DNA of 64,000 nucleotides, taken from NCBI RefSeq assembly GCF_023072615.1, contig NZ_JAKNRW010000007.1, positions 124,001 to 188,000 on the forward strand, given 5' to 3'. Below are positions 9,652 through 17,452 of the stretch, one piece after another. This DNA is from Pseudomonas violetae. Its GTDB lineage: Bacteria; Pseudomonadota; Gammaproteobacteria; Pseudomonadales; Pseudomonadaceae. The notes beneath the pieces are model-generated. The model had not been told where the DNA came from. It saw only the letters and a program-made list of their open reading frames with translations, and made no database searches. Both the position numbers and the translations under genes were made by a program. Every line of letters starts with the position of its first letter. Position 1 is the stretch's first letter.

Positions 9652-9726
9652 TTAGCGGCTTGCGAAATACATGGTGACTTCAAAGCCGATACGCAGGTCG
9701 GTGTAAGCAGGTTTGGACCAGGACAT
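9652..9726 (-). CDS. pqqA: PQQ precursor peptide PqqA
   Basis: This 24-residue peptide is the ribosomal precursor of PQQ. The translation begins MSWSKPAYTDLRIGFEVTMY, with the cross-linked Glu16 and Tyr20 in the conserved ExxxY arrangement, and ends FASR. A strong GAAGGAG precedes the ATG at a good distance. It is the first gene of pqqABCDE and is followed by an attenuator. Confidence 0.97.
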   Translation of the reverse strand: MSWSKPAYTDLRIGFEVTMYFASR

Positions 9727-9756
9727 GGGAGTGCTCCTTCAGGTGGTTGGGACAGG

Positions 9757-9790
9757 GAGGTCTATACATATAGTCCACCTCCAGCTGGAG
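9757..9790 (-). promoter_or_regulatory. nested palindromes in the pqqA leader/promoter (candidate operator)
   Basis: Two inverted repeats lie 30-65 bases upstream of the pqqA start: CTATA-CA-TATAG (flanked by GGAGG and CCTCC, 9757-9783) and the perfect 12-mer CTCCAGCTGGAG (9779-9790). The AT-rich core could double as a -10 element. No regulator can be named from sequence. Confidence 0.45.
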
Positions 9791-9881
9791 ATGTTCAGAT
9801 AGTTAGGTGGCTATGTTACTCAAAATTACCGAACTCTTGCCCGTGAAACTTTGAGAAAGCTCTTTGCAACCTCGGTAATGA

Positions 9882-12302
9882 TCATTCTGTCACTTGCCAG
9901 GGCAGGCCGGGGGACACAGCGCTGGCCAGGCAGCGCCACCCGCCACCGGCCTCATTCAGGCTGCGGGCTGCATTGAGCAAGGCTTTTGCGTCTGTCGCAA
10001 GAAGAGCTCGTTGTAACTGCTCCAGATAATCCGACGAGTGGCCGGCCAGTTTGCCCTGCCATAATATTTCGCTGGCCTGGGACTGCGCCAATGCGCTGAT
10101 ATCGAACTGATCCGCCAACGCCTGGCGCTGGGTGATGAGGGCTACCTCGTCGGAGCCCTCGATCATCCCCGGCAATTCGCTGATGAAAGTCTCGATGTGC
10201 TTGAGCAGCTCGTGGGGAACAACGTTTGGCGATTGCACGCCAAAAACGATTCCTACCTGTCCGTGCACCTGTCGCAGCGCACTGAACACCGCATAACCCA
10301 GTTGCAGTTCCACGCGAAGCCGCTGGTAGAAGGGCGTCTGGCAAATGTGCGCGAGCAGGCGCCAGGCAGCCTCATCAGGTATCTCTTGGGTAGCGACCGG
10401 ACAGAACAGCAGCAGAGCGTGTTCACTGGAGGCCGTATCGATAGTTGTCCACAGGTACCGAGCGTTAATCGAAGCGGGCGCTGTCAGTTGGGTGTCCGCC
10501 ACGCCAGGCACGCGACTCAATGCCAGGCCCAGTGCCGCCTGCGTTTGGGTGGAAAGACCAGTGGCCAGGCCGTCCCAGCGCGCTTCAGACCAGAGCCGCT
10601 GCAGGCCAGTCGAGTCCTCGAGGTGCTCAAGGCATTGCTCGGGCAACGCTTCGAGCAACTGCCGAATAGGTATCAGTGGCAGGCGCCTGGGTACTTCCGG
10701 TGGGAAATCGGTTTCGGCCTGTGTCAGTTCTTTCAGCGCATGCTCGAGGATGGTGGGCATGGGTTCCTGCAGGCCGGTCATGTTCAGCAGCCATTGATTG
10801 CCGGATGCACTGAAGGAGAATTCGACCCCCGCCTGGCGAGCGTCTTCGCGCAAGGTCAGAAGACGCTGTTCCAGGTTTGCTTGAAGGTCTCGCCGGGGCC
10901 TGGCCGGCAGTCGCCAGCGCAGATGAATCGTGCCTTCATCCGTGTTATCCGGCAACGCCTGGCTGAACTGCATGGGTGACTGTTCACGGCGACTGCGCAA
11001 GCGATCCTGAGCAAAGGTACGCAGGCCTCGATGCTTGCTGGTCTGGCCCCGAATCAGTCCGGCACTGGGCGCGGCCATTTCTGTACGCAGGAACGGGTTG
11101 GGGGCTGGTAATTGCCATGGGACGCTGAACTTATCCACAGCGCCGATTTGCGACAGGATTTCCTCAAGCGCGAGAGCCTCCTGATCACTCGTCTCGACCT
11201 GTTCGCTGTCCATCTGCGCCAGGCGCAGGGCGCCGCTGACTCGCTGCTGGCGTTGTTGCACGGCGTTATATTCTTCGCGCCATTGCGGCTGATGCTGCTG
11301 GGAGGCAAAAAAGCCCAGCCAATCCAGCAGTTGCTCGCGAAGCACTGGTTCAGGTCCGGCGTTAGTGAATGCCAGATGCAGCAGCGCTTGTTCGGCAAAT
11401 TGATACAGCGGCCTGGCGGTCAATTGTTCAGCCAACCCACGACTGCGCAACTGCGCGAGTAGCCCTCCGGGTTTGGCAGAGTTCAACCAGTGACACAAAA
11501 ACGCCAGCGCTTCGCTGGACGCTCCCGGCAGGGCTTCCAATACGAACAGCAGATTAAGACGATCTTCATTGGCCTGTTGATAACTTTTGCTTGCCGATTG
11601 CATCAGCGCTGCAGGCGCTGTTTGCGGGGCTTTTGCACCTGTGGCAATAGGATGGGCGAATGCTTCGGCCAGCGCCCTCAAATCCTCGAGACTCTGCGGC
11701 CCTGCCAGGCTCAATGTCATCTGCCCGGTTTGATAAAATTGCTGATGAAAGCCTTGCAACGCGTGCTGAAACTCAGGCCGGTCTATCGGAAGACTGTCGC
11801 GATTGCCCGCATGAAAACCCCGAAGCGGGTGAGTGGCCGACAGTCCTTCGAACAGTGCAAGTTGCTGTTGGGCCGTAACGTCCAGGGACCAGGCAACAAA
11901 TTCCGCATGCAGCACTTCCCGTTCACGCAGCTGATCGTCCAGGTTCATACGCGGGTGAGCGAGCATGTCTGACAGGCGCTCCAGCCCACCGCGGAACACC
12001 GATGGCGCCAGTTCGATGAAAAAGTCGGTGGTGCGCTCGCTGGTACGCGCATTGACTTGTCCACCATGCCCTTGCACGTAGGCCATCAACCCCTGGCCTA
12101 CGGGAAAATGTTCGGTACCTAGAAACAGCAGGTGTTCAAGAAAATGCGCCAGGCCAGGCCAGGCCAGTGGCACGTCGTGACTGCCCGCATTCACCCGTAG
12201 CACAGCGGCGCAGCGCTTTAGATGCGGCGCATGGCGCAGCGTCACCCGCAGGCCGTTGGCCAGGGTTTCAGTGTGGGGGCGGGAGGGATTCGGCGCAGGC
12301 AT
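9882..12302 (-). CDS. pqqF: pyrroloquinoline quinone biosynthesis peptidase PqqF (M16)
   Basis: PqqF is an M16 (insulinase-like) zinc peptidase thought to release the cross-linked Glu-Tyr from modified PqqA. The inverted zinc motif HxxEH is seen as HFLEH about 58 residues in, after GSHDVPLAWPGLA. The protein is 806 residues from the ATG at 12302, which has GGAAG five bases upstream; the frame extends to a GTG two codons earlier. It ends 155 bases upstream of pqqA in the same direction and starts 42 bases after davA, so it may be transcribed with either. Confidence 0.93.
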   Translation of the reverse strand: MPAPNPSRPHTETLANGLRVTLRHAPHLKRCAAVLRVNAGSHDVPLAWPGLAHFLEHLLFLGTEHFPVGQGLMAYVQGHGGQVNARTSERTTDFFIELAPSVFRGGLERLSDMLAHPRMNLDDQLREREVLHAEFVAWSLDVTAQQQLALFEGLSATHPLRGFHAGNRDSLPIDRPEFQHALQGFHQQFYQTGQMTLSLAGPQSLEDLRALAEAFAHPIATGAKAPQTAPAALMQSASKSYQQANEDRLNLLFVLEALPGASSEALAFLCHWLNSAKPGGLLAQLRSRGLAEQLTARPLYQFAEQALLHLAFTNAGPEPVLREQLLDWLGFFASQQHQPQWREEYNAVQQRQQRVSGALRLAQMDSEQVETSDQEALALEEILSQIGAVDKFSVPWQLPAPNPFLRTEMAAPSAGLIRGQTSKHRGLRTFAQDRLRSRREQSPMQFSQALPDNTDEGTIHLRWRLPARPRRDLQANLEQRLLTLREDARQAGVEFSFSASGNQWLLNMTGLQEPMPTILEHALKELTQAETDFPPEVPRRLPLIPIRQLLEALPEQCLEHLEDSTGLQRLWSEARWDGLATGLSTQTQAALGLALSRVPGVADTQLTAPASINARYLWTTIDTASSEHALLLFCPVATQEIPDEAAWRLLAHICQTPFYQRLRVELQLGYAVFSALRQVHGQVGIVFGVQSPNVVPHELLKHIETFISELPGMIEGSDEVALITQRQALADQFDISALAQSQASEILWQGKLAGHSSDYLEQLQRALLATDAKALLNAARSLNEAGGGWRCLASAVSPGLPWQVTE

Positions 12303-12350
12303 GAGCACTTCCAGTACAGAGAAGCGCTAATGCTAGCGGATAACGGTGGA

Positions 12351-13145
12351 TCAGCGCTTGTTCAGGTCGCCATAAAGCTCGGGACGACGATCGATCAGGT
12401 AACGATTGGCCGCCCGGGATTGGAGCATTAACTGCCGATCCAGCTCGCCGACGATCAAGGCTTCATCGAGACCGGCCTGGGCAATGCGGCTACCATCCGG
12501 CGCGGCGATGCTGCTCTGGCCGCAGTAATGGATGTCGCCTTCATGCCCGCAGTAATTGGCATAGGCCACGTAGCACTGATTCTCGTAAGCCCGGGAGCGG
12601 ACGGTGACGTCGGCGATGAAATCGTAGGGAACCATGTTCGCCGTCGGTACCAGGATCAGCTCGGCACCTGCCAGAGCCAGCCGTCGAGCATTTTCCGGGA
12701 ATTCCAGGTCGTAGCAGATCAGAAAACCCAGTTTCCAGCCGTTGAGTTCCACCACCGGAAAGTCGTTTGCGCCGGCATTGAACATCGAGTGATCGAGGTC
12801 GCCGAACAGGTGCGTCTTGCGGTAGTTACACAGGCGTTCGCCGTTGGCGTCGATCAACTGCACCGAGTTGTAGATCTGCCCCTCTTCTGTGCGCTCGGGG
12901 TAGCCGTAAAGGATGGCGATGCCGGCTGTTTTAGCGATGCGCGCGATTTGCTGCGCCGATTCACCGTTGTGCACTTCTGCCAGCACGCTGACGGCATCGA
13001 TGCCGATGTTGTAGCCGGTCAGGAACATCTCCGGCAGTACCAGCAAATCTGCACCTTTGGCCTCCAGTGCCAGTTGATGCAGGCGATGCAGGTTGCCGGC
13101 GACATCCAGGGGCAGCGGCGGGCATTGGTAAAGGGCTACGCGCAT
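12351..13145 (-). CDS. davA: 5-aminovaleramidase DavA (nitrilase/carbon-nitrogen hydrolase family)
   Basis: DavA hydrolyses 5-aminovaleramide to 5-aminovalerate in the L-lysine monooxygenase route. The nitrilase triad is visible: Glu in LPEMFLTGYN (about 40), Lys in YRKTHLFG (about 108) and Cys in GFLICYDLEFPE (about 143). At 264 residues it matches the P. putida DavA length as I recall it. It lies 12 bases downstream of davB, so the two form an operon, and the position between pqqF and davB is as in P. putida. Related enzymes have also been described as R-stereoselective amidases, so a broader amidase role is possible. Confidence 0.9.
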   Translation of the reverse strand: MRVALYQCPPLPLDVAGNLHRLHQLALEAKGADLLVLPEMFLTGYNIGIDAVSVLAEVHNGESAQQIARIAKTAGIAILYGYPERTEEGQIYNSVQLIDANGERLCNYRKTHLFGDLDHSMFNAGANDFPVVELNGWKLGFLICYDLEFPENARRLALAGAELILVPTANMVPYDFIADVTVRSRAYENQCYVAYANYCGHEGDIHYCGQSSIAAPDGSRIAQAGLDEALIVGELDRQLMLQSRAANRYLIDRRPELYGDLNKR

Positions 13146-13157
13146 TTCAGATTCCTC

Positions 13158-14855
13158 TTACTCGGGCAGGGCGATCGGACCGATCTCGTTGAACACATCT
13201 CCTGGACCCGGGTTCTCGGCGTGAGTTTCACCGCCGAAGTGTTTCATGATGCCCCACACCGCATTGAGCGACGTCTGCACGGCGCCTTCAACCCACGCCG
13301 GCGTCCACGACACGTCATCGCCTGCGATGAAGATCCCACGCTGCTCAGCGGGCATGTCGTCCTGCATGAAGTGGGCATACATGCGCTGGTTGTAGCGGTA
13401 GTGACCCGGCAGGGCACCCTTGAATGCGCCGAGGAAATGCGGGTCGGCTTCCCAGGAAACGGTGATCGGGTCGCCGATGATGCGCGCGGCAATGTCGACT
13501 TTAGGGTAGATCTTTTTCAAGGAATCCAGCGCCAGCTTCACGCGTTTTTCCACCGGGTGCGGCAGCATCTTCAGGGCATCGCTCATCCACGAGTACGACA
13601 GGCAAATCACCCCGGGCTTGTCGACGCCATTGTCATATTTGCCGTTGTCGAACAGGTAGGTGCCGCGGGTCAGTCGATCGGTGAGCGTCATGCTCATCAG
13701 GTCGCGGCCGGTCTCTGGATCCTTGTCCTTCCAGAATGGCCGGTCAACCATCACAAAGGTTTTCGAGGATTGCATGTAGCGGGTGCGGTCCAGGGCCATC
13801 CACATTTTTTGCGAGAACAGGCTTTCGTCGCATTCGATCTGGGTGGTCAGCAGCCAACTCTGGCAAGTGGTCAGCACCGCTGCGTACTCGCGGGAGTCGC
13901 CGTAGTTGTCGGTGACGGTGAAGCGCCCGTTCGGCGCGTGGGCAATCTTCTTCACCCCCGAACGCGGTGCGCCGCTGTGCAGCGAACTGAGGCTGGTGCC
14001 TTGAGGCCAGTGCACGCAACGTTCCGGCACATGGCGCCAGATGCCGAGCGGTACCTGCTCCACGCCGCCCACCACCAGATGCTGGTGGTCGTCGCAGTTG
14101 GTCATGACCACCCGGAAGATTTCCAGCATCGAGTTGGGGAAGTCCGAGTCCCAGCCGCCGGTGCCGAAACCTACCTGGCCGAACACTTCACGGTGGTGGA
14201 ACGACAGCTTGGCGAATGCCTTGGAAGTGGCAACGAAGTCGTAGAAGGTGCGGTCATCCCACAGAGGAACCAGGGTGTTCCACAGTTCCTTGAGGCGCGG
14301 TACGTCACGGTCGCGGATGGCTTGCTGGATATCGGAAAACTGCGAGCCGGCTTCCAGTGCGTCCGCCCAGGCGTCAGCGACTTCCTGGAACAGTGCAGGA
14401 AGGTCGGCCAGTTTCTGTGCGTAATGGGTTTTACCTTCCAGATCAATCACCGTGCTGCCTGACGCCGGGGTCAGCGGGTTCGGGAACGGTTTGGTCTGCA
14501 GGCCGAGCTTGTCGACATAGTGGTAGAACGCCGTGGACGACACGGGAAAACGCATGCCGCCCAGCTCGGCGACGATCCCGTCAGCGCCGTTGAAAGCCTG
14601 AGACCGCAAGCGCCCGCCCATTTTCGAGGCTTCATAGACGACGGGCTTGAGGCCCAGTTTCATCAGTTCATAAGCTGCCACCAGCCCGGCGATGCCCGCG
14701 CCGACAATCGCGACTTCGGCGCCATGGTGGTGTTCAGGAATGCTGCCCAGGCCTGCCGGGTGCTCGATCCAGTCGTCAAAGGCAAACGGGAAGTCCGGGC
14801 CGAAGATAGTGACTGGTTTCTTACCGTCTGCAGGATGGCGATTGTTCTTGTTCAT
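13158..14855 (-). CDS. davB: L-lysine 2-monooxygenase DavB (flavin monoamine oxidase family)
   Basis: DavB oxidatively decarboxylates L-lysine to 5-aminovaleramide using FAD and O2. This 565-residue protein has the N-terminal dinucleotide-binding motif VAIVGAGIAGLVAAYEL (about 48-64) with EASKMGGR after it, and GGMRFPVSSTAFYHY. A second FAD-contact region lies near the C-terminus (GIFIAGDDVSWTPAWVEGAV). The protein closely resembles the P. putida lysine monooxygenase I remember, including the N-terminal NRHPADGKKP. The adjacent DavA completes the two-step conversion. The Lrp/AsnC gene just upstream is its likely regulator. Confidence 0.92.
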   Translation of the reverse strand: MNKNNRHPADGKKPVTIFGPDFPFAFDDWIEHPAGLGSIPEHHHGAEVAIVGAGIAGLVAAYELMKLGLKPVVYEASKMGGRLRSQAFNGADGIVAELGGMRFPVSSTAFYHYVDKLGLQTKPFPNPLTPASGSTVIDLEGKTHYAQKLADLPALFQEVADAWADALEAGSQFSDIQQAIRDRDVPRLKELWNTLVPLWDDRTFYDFVATSKAFAKLSFHHREVFGQVGFGTGGWDSDFPNSMLEIFRVVMTNCDDHQHLVVGGVEQVPLGIWRHVPERCVHWPQGTSLSSLHSGAPRSGVKKIAHAPNGRFTVTDNYGDSREYAAVLTTCQSWLLTTQIECDESLFSQKMWMALDRTRYMQSSKTFVMVDRPFWKDKDPETGRDLMSMTLTDRLTRGTYLFDNGKYDNGVDKPGVICLSYSWMSDALKMLPHPVEKRVKLALDSLKKIYPKVDIAARIIGDPITVSWEADPHFLGAFKGALPGHYRYNQRMYAHFMQDDMPAEQRGIFIAGDDVSWTPAWVEGAVQTSLNAVWGIMKHFGGETHAENPGPGDVFNEIGPIALPE

Positions 14856-15031
14856 GGCTGACCTTGCTGGCGACCCGACGCGGAATGCGCATCTGAGTAT
14901 AGGAAAAGATGTCAGCCATTCTAGAGAGCCTTGAATACGTTAATAAGACGCAATGTGTCGTCGTTTTGATGGTTTACCAATCAGTGTGACGAATTAAACA
15001 TGCATATCGACCATCTATGGAAACTTGAAAC

Positions 15032-15511
15032 TCAAACCGGCTGCCCCCGATCAATCTTGCTGCTCAAAATGATCGAAGTGGTGGTCTTCTCCACCCCATC
15101 CACACTCCCGATCTGATCCAGCAACTGATCCAGCTGCTCCGGCGAATCCGTGCGCAACCAGGCCACATAATCAAACTCGCCACTCACCGCACACAGTTGC
15201 TGGACCTGCGCCATGGCACTGAGCCGGCGCAGCACTTCCTTGCCCGAGCGCGGTTGCACGGTGATCCCCACATACGCCTGCAGCCCACCGTCGACCACAC
15301 GCTGGCCCAAACGCACGCCATAACCGGTGATGACCTTGGCCTTTTCCAGGCGTGCCAGCCTCGAAGTCACTGTGGTGCGGGCGATGCCCAGTTGCCTGGC
15401 GAGCATGGCCACGCTTTCACGGGCGTTGATCTGCAGGGCGGCGATCAATTGGCGGTCGATTTCGTCAAGGACAGGCGGGCGAATGTCAGGCAAGGGCGTC
15501 TCCAGCGGCAT
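15032..15511 (-). CDS. Lrp/AsnC family transcriptional regulator
   Basis: This 159-residue regulator has an N-terminal AsnC-type HTH (LDEIDRQLIAALQINARES then MLARQLGIARTTVTSRLARLEK, about 17-65) and a C-terminal RAM ligand-binding domain. It lies 176 bases upstream of davB in the same direction, and the gap is AT-rich, as expected for a promoter. Lrp-type proteins often sense an amino acid and control the adjacent catabolic genes, so lysine or a catabolite is a reasonable guess for the ligand. Confidence 0.9.
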   Translation of the reverse strand: MPLETPLPDIRPPVLDEIDRQLIAALQINARESVAMLARQLGIARTTVTSRLARLEKAKVITGYGVRLGQRVVDGGLQAYVGITVQPRSGKEVLRRLSAMAQVQQLCAVSGEFDYVAWLRTDSPEQLDQLLDQIGSVDGVEKTTTSIILSSKIDRGQPV

Positions 15512-15572
15512 GAATCATTAGGGCTGCATGTTACAGGCCTGCCACGCATCGCGGATGGTAGATCCAGGCTGA

Positions 15573-15774
15573 GAACTGCAAATCGGCGACACGGTCTACA
15601 CCTGCACCGCCTACGGCAAGGTGTTCGCCCTGGATGCCGACAGGTAGTCAGTCCGGCCCGATGACCTATGTTTCGCCCAAGACTGGCAAACAGTACATTC
15701 TGCTCACAGTGGATGGTGCGCGGCAGTCGCCGGATCGTGGTGACTATGTGATTGCGTATGCGCTGCCTGAGTAA
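15573..15774 (+). pseudogene. remnant of a membrane PQQ-dependent glucose/quinate dehydrogenase
   Basis: Two short blocks of the quinoprotein dehydrogenase family are joined out of frame. The first (15573-15647) reads ELQIGDTVYTCTAYGKVFAL, then DADR and a stop; it resembles the start of the PQQ propeller domain. The second (15649-15774) begins SGPMTYVSPKTGKQYI, contains ARQSPDRGDYVIAYALPE and then stops; it resembles the extreme C-terminus. Intact members are about 800 residues, so almost the whole gene is deleted. A good terminator still follows. Which subfamily it came from (gcd or quinate type) cannot be told. Confidence 0.8.
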
Positions 15775-15792
15775 GGGTTGATTGCAGAGGCG

Positions 15793-15822
15793 AAAAAACC
15801 GCGCGGATTGCGCGGTTTTTTA
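15793..15822 (+). terminator. Rho-independent terminator after the dehydrogenase remnant
   Basis: AAAAAACCGCGC-GGATT-GCGCGGTTTTTT is a strong symmetric hairpin that could act in both directions. It follows the pseudogene stop by about 20 bases. Confidence 0.85.
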
Positions 15823-15899
15823 TGGGTGCCGTGCGCCAGGATGGACAGCTACCGTCGCTCGTAGTCGAATGGCATATCCAGGGATGCGAGGCGATAAAA

Positions 15900-16553
15900 A
15901 TGACGAGCAAGTTGCCCCCGGCCATCCGGGAACGAGCACTGCAGATTGCGCACCACGAAATGGGGCACTACGTCGTCGCCCGAGCCATGGGGTTTGCAAC
16001 GGGCGGCGTGACGCTGTCCGTGACCATGGACTTGCGACATCAAGGCGGGGCTTCGATCACTTTGGCGCGCCCGATTGCTTCTATGGAGGCGATGAAGGCG
16101 CATCTGGAGGCCAGGGTGATTGTGCTGCTGGCGGGCGCCGTGGGTCAGACGTTGGCGCCAACGAATCCGAATGCCAGGCGAGTCGATAAGTCCAAGGCAG
16201 TAACCATTCTCAAAGGAGCGCATGGCGCTGAACAGGACTACGCAAAAGTTAAAGAGCTTCAGCATCTGCTGCGCAATATCACTTGTCCCGATACGGATCC
16301 CGCGTCGTGCGAACGGGTAACGGCGCAGCTCAAGGTGATGACAGACGACCTGTGGGCCCGGACTCAGAAAATCGTCGAGGAATTGGCCGAGACGATTACT
16401 GGGTTAGCAAGCGTGTTAGTAGATGGCATGACTATCGTGGAGCAGTGGGGCCGGCCGGTGGATACGTATGAAGTTGTGTTGACCGGGGCAATGCTTGAGC
16501 GGCTGGGTTTGGTGCGGGATATTCCACTGGTTCGGGTGGCACCGACACAGTGA
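15900..16553 (+). CDS. stand-alone HExxH zinc-peptidase-like protein (M41/FtsH-like)
   Basis: This 217-residue protein carries HHEMGHYVVARAMGF near residue 20, an HExxH zinc motif in the setting seen in FtsH-type M41 peptidases (AxHExGH). The following GGVTLSV and ARVIVLLAGAVGQ segments also fit the M41 helical domain. There is no AAA ATPase domain, transmembrane segment or signal peptide. The start is the ATG at 15900 with GAGG upstream; the frame is open to 15822 but that stretch contains the preceding terminator. No function is known to me. It lies in an accessory patch between the dav genes and rmcA. Confidence 0.75.
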   Translation: MTSKLPPAIRERALQIAHHEMGHYVVARAMGFATGGVTLSVTMDLRHQGGASITLARPIASMEAMKAHLEARVIVLLAGAVGQTLAPTNPNARRVDKSKAVTILKGAHGAEQDYAKVKELQHLLRNITCPDTDPASCERVTAQLKVMTDDLWARTQKIVEELAETITGLASVLVDGMTIVEQWGRPVDTYEVVLTGAMLERLGLVRDIPLVRVAPTQ

Positions 16554-16575
16554 GGTGTGTTGTAGAACCTGTGAA

Positions 16576-16594
16576 AGCCCCGAAAAACGGGGCT
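16576..16594. terminator. short hairpin between convergent genes (possible terminator)
   Basis: AGCCCCG-AAAAA-CGGGGCT is a perfect seven-base stem between two convergent genes. It lacks a clear T-tract on either side, so termination would be weak. Confidence 0.5.
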
Positions 16595-16616
16595 GGTTCC
16601 GCTCAGGTGTTGGCCT

Positions 16617-16925
16617 CTATGCCTTGAGACTCATCGCACTTTGAGCTGTTTCCCGCGTCAGCACTTTCGTTACATCATCAATCACGGCCTTGCTCATGGT
16701 GGTCAGATAATACGCAGCCCGCGCGTGGCGTTGAGTGTCCCTGCCGTAGGCCGCCTCTTCAGTGAGCTCTTTTGCGAGAAACAGAAAGTCGGAAGCCATG
16801 GCTAACGCATCGCCGAGCGGGACGCCACGGCTGACATGGAACAATGCCTGGTTCGAACAGTAGATGAAGGGGGTGAAGCCGACGGTTTTCAGCTCCGAGG
16901 GTTCGGACGGGGTTTTGTGGGTCAT
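16617..16925 (-). CDS. DUF3077 family protein
   Basis: This 102-residue protein contains the DUF3077 pattern: a short N-terminal tail, then FIYCSNQALFHVSRGVPLGD (about 20-39), an alanine-rich helix and a conserved EEAAYG region. The family is common and often multi-copy in Pseudomonas; its function is unknown. CAGGAGC lies seven bases before the ATG. The upstream region folds into two hairpins with an identical loop (see findings), suggesting post-transcriptional control. Confidence 0.82.
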   Translation of the reverse strand: MTHKTPSEPSELKTVGFTPFIYCSNQALFHVSRGVPLGDALAMASDFLFLAKELTEEAAYGRDTQRHARAAYYLTTMSKAVIDDVTKVLTRETAQSAMSLKA

Positions 16926-16947
16926 GCTTTTTGCTCCTGGTTCGAGG

Positions 16948-17134
16948 AGCTGCCATCTTCGTTACCACACGAAAGGGTGGCAGCTGTACGCAGGGTGGTA
17001 AACCGGGAACCAAGGAAACCGGCACGCCCGAGGACGTCCCACGCACAGCCGCCATATCGATATCAGGCCTGAACCACTGCCTATATTCGCGACGATCACA
17101 CTGTTGCGCTGGTTTCACCGGGTTACCACACCCG
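16948..17134 (-). promoter_or_regulatory. hairpin-rich leader upstream of the DUF3077 gene
   Basis: Read on the minus strand, hairpin 1 is CGGGT-GTGGTA-ACCCG (17119-17134) and hairpin 2 is TTCGT-GTGGTA-ACGAA (16958-16973). Hairpin 2 is enclosed by a second perfect stem AGCTGCCA/TGGCAGCT (16948-16955 with 16978-16985). The two stems differ in sequence but pair perfectly, and the loops are identical. Between them TTACCAC (16995-17001) can pair with either loop. This is direct within-window evidence of a structured element. The strand is inferred from the downstream gene, because the hairpins also form on the plus strand. Confidence 0.6.
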
Positions 17135-17452
17135 ATCACTGCATTTGCAGCGACGCCCGGAGAGTATCCCGTCAAAGAAAAGCACAACAAGGCATCAAAG
17201 TGCCCAGACGCCAGATTCGGATTTTGCCTACAACGTCTGCAGGCGTCATCCGATATTCCGACACCTGAAGTAAACGAAACTCCACCTTGCAGTGCTGACT
17301 GTCGCGCATGATTTAGAGACGCGTCTGACATACAGCACGTTGCGTTGTGTTGATCATGGGTTCTTTCCTGCGGCACAGCGCTGCGGCGAAGGTCTTGGAA
17401 GGGTTTCAGGTGGCGTACTTCTATCTGCGTTGTGTAAAGGCAAGGAGGGCCT
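17135..17452. other. intergenic region without a recognisable gene
   Basis: Short open frames here have neither ribosome-binding sites nor family resemblance. The stretch should hold the promoter of the GT25 gene and perhaps that of the DUF3077 leader transcript. Confidence 0.4.

Noticed and set aside
12528..14462. 644-codon plus-strand open frame
   Set aside because: It lies antisense to davA and davB, which have clear motifs. High-GC DNA produces such long shadow frames; no family resemblance or ribosome-binding site supports it.
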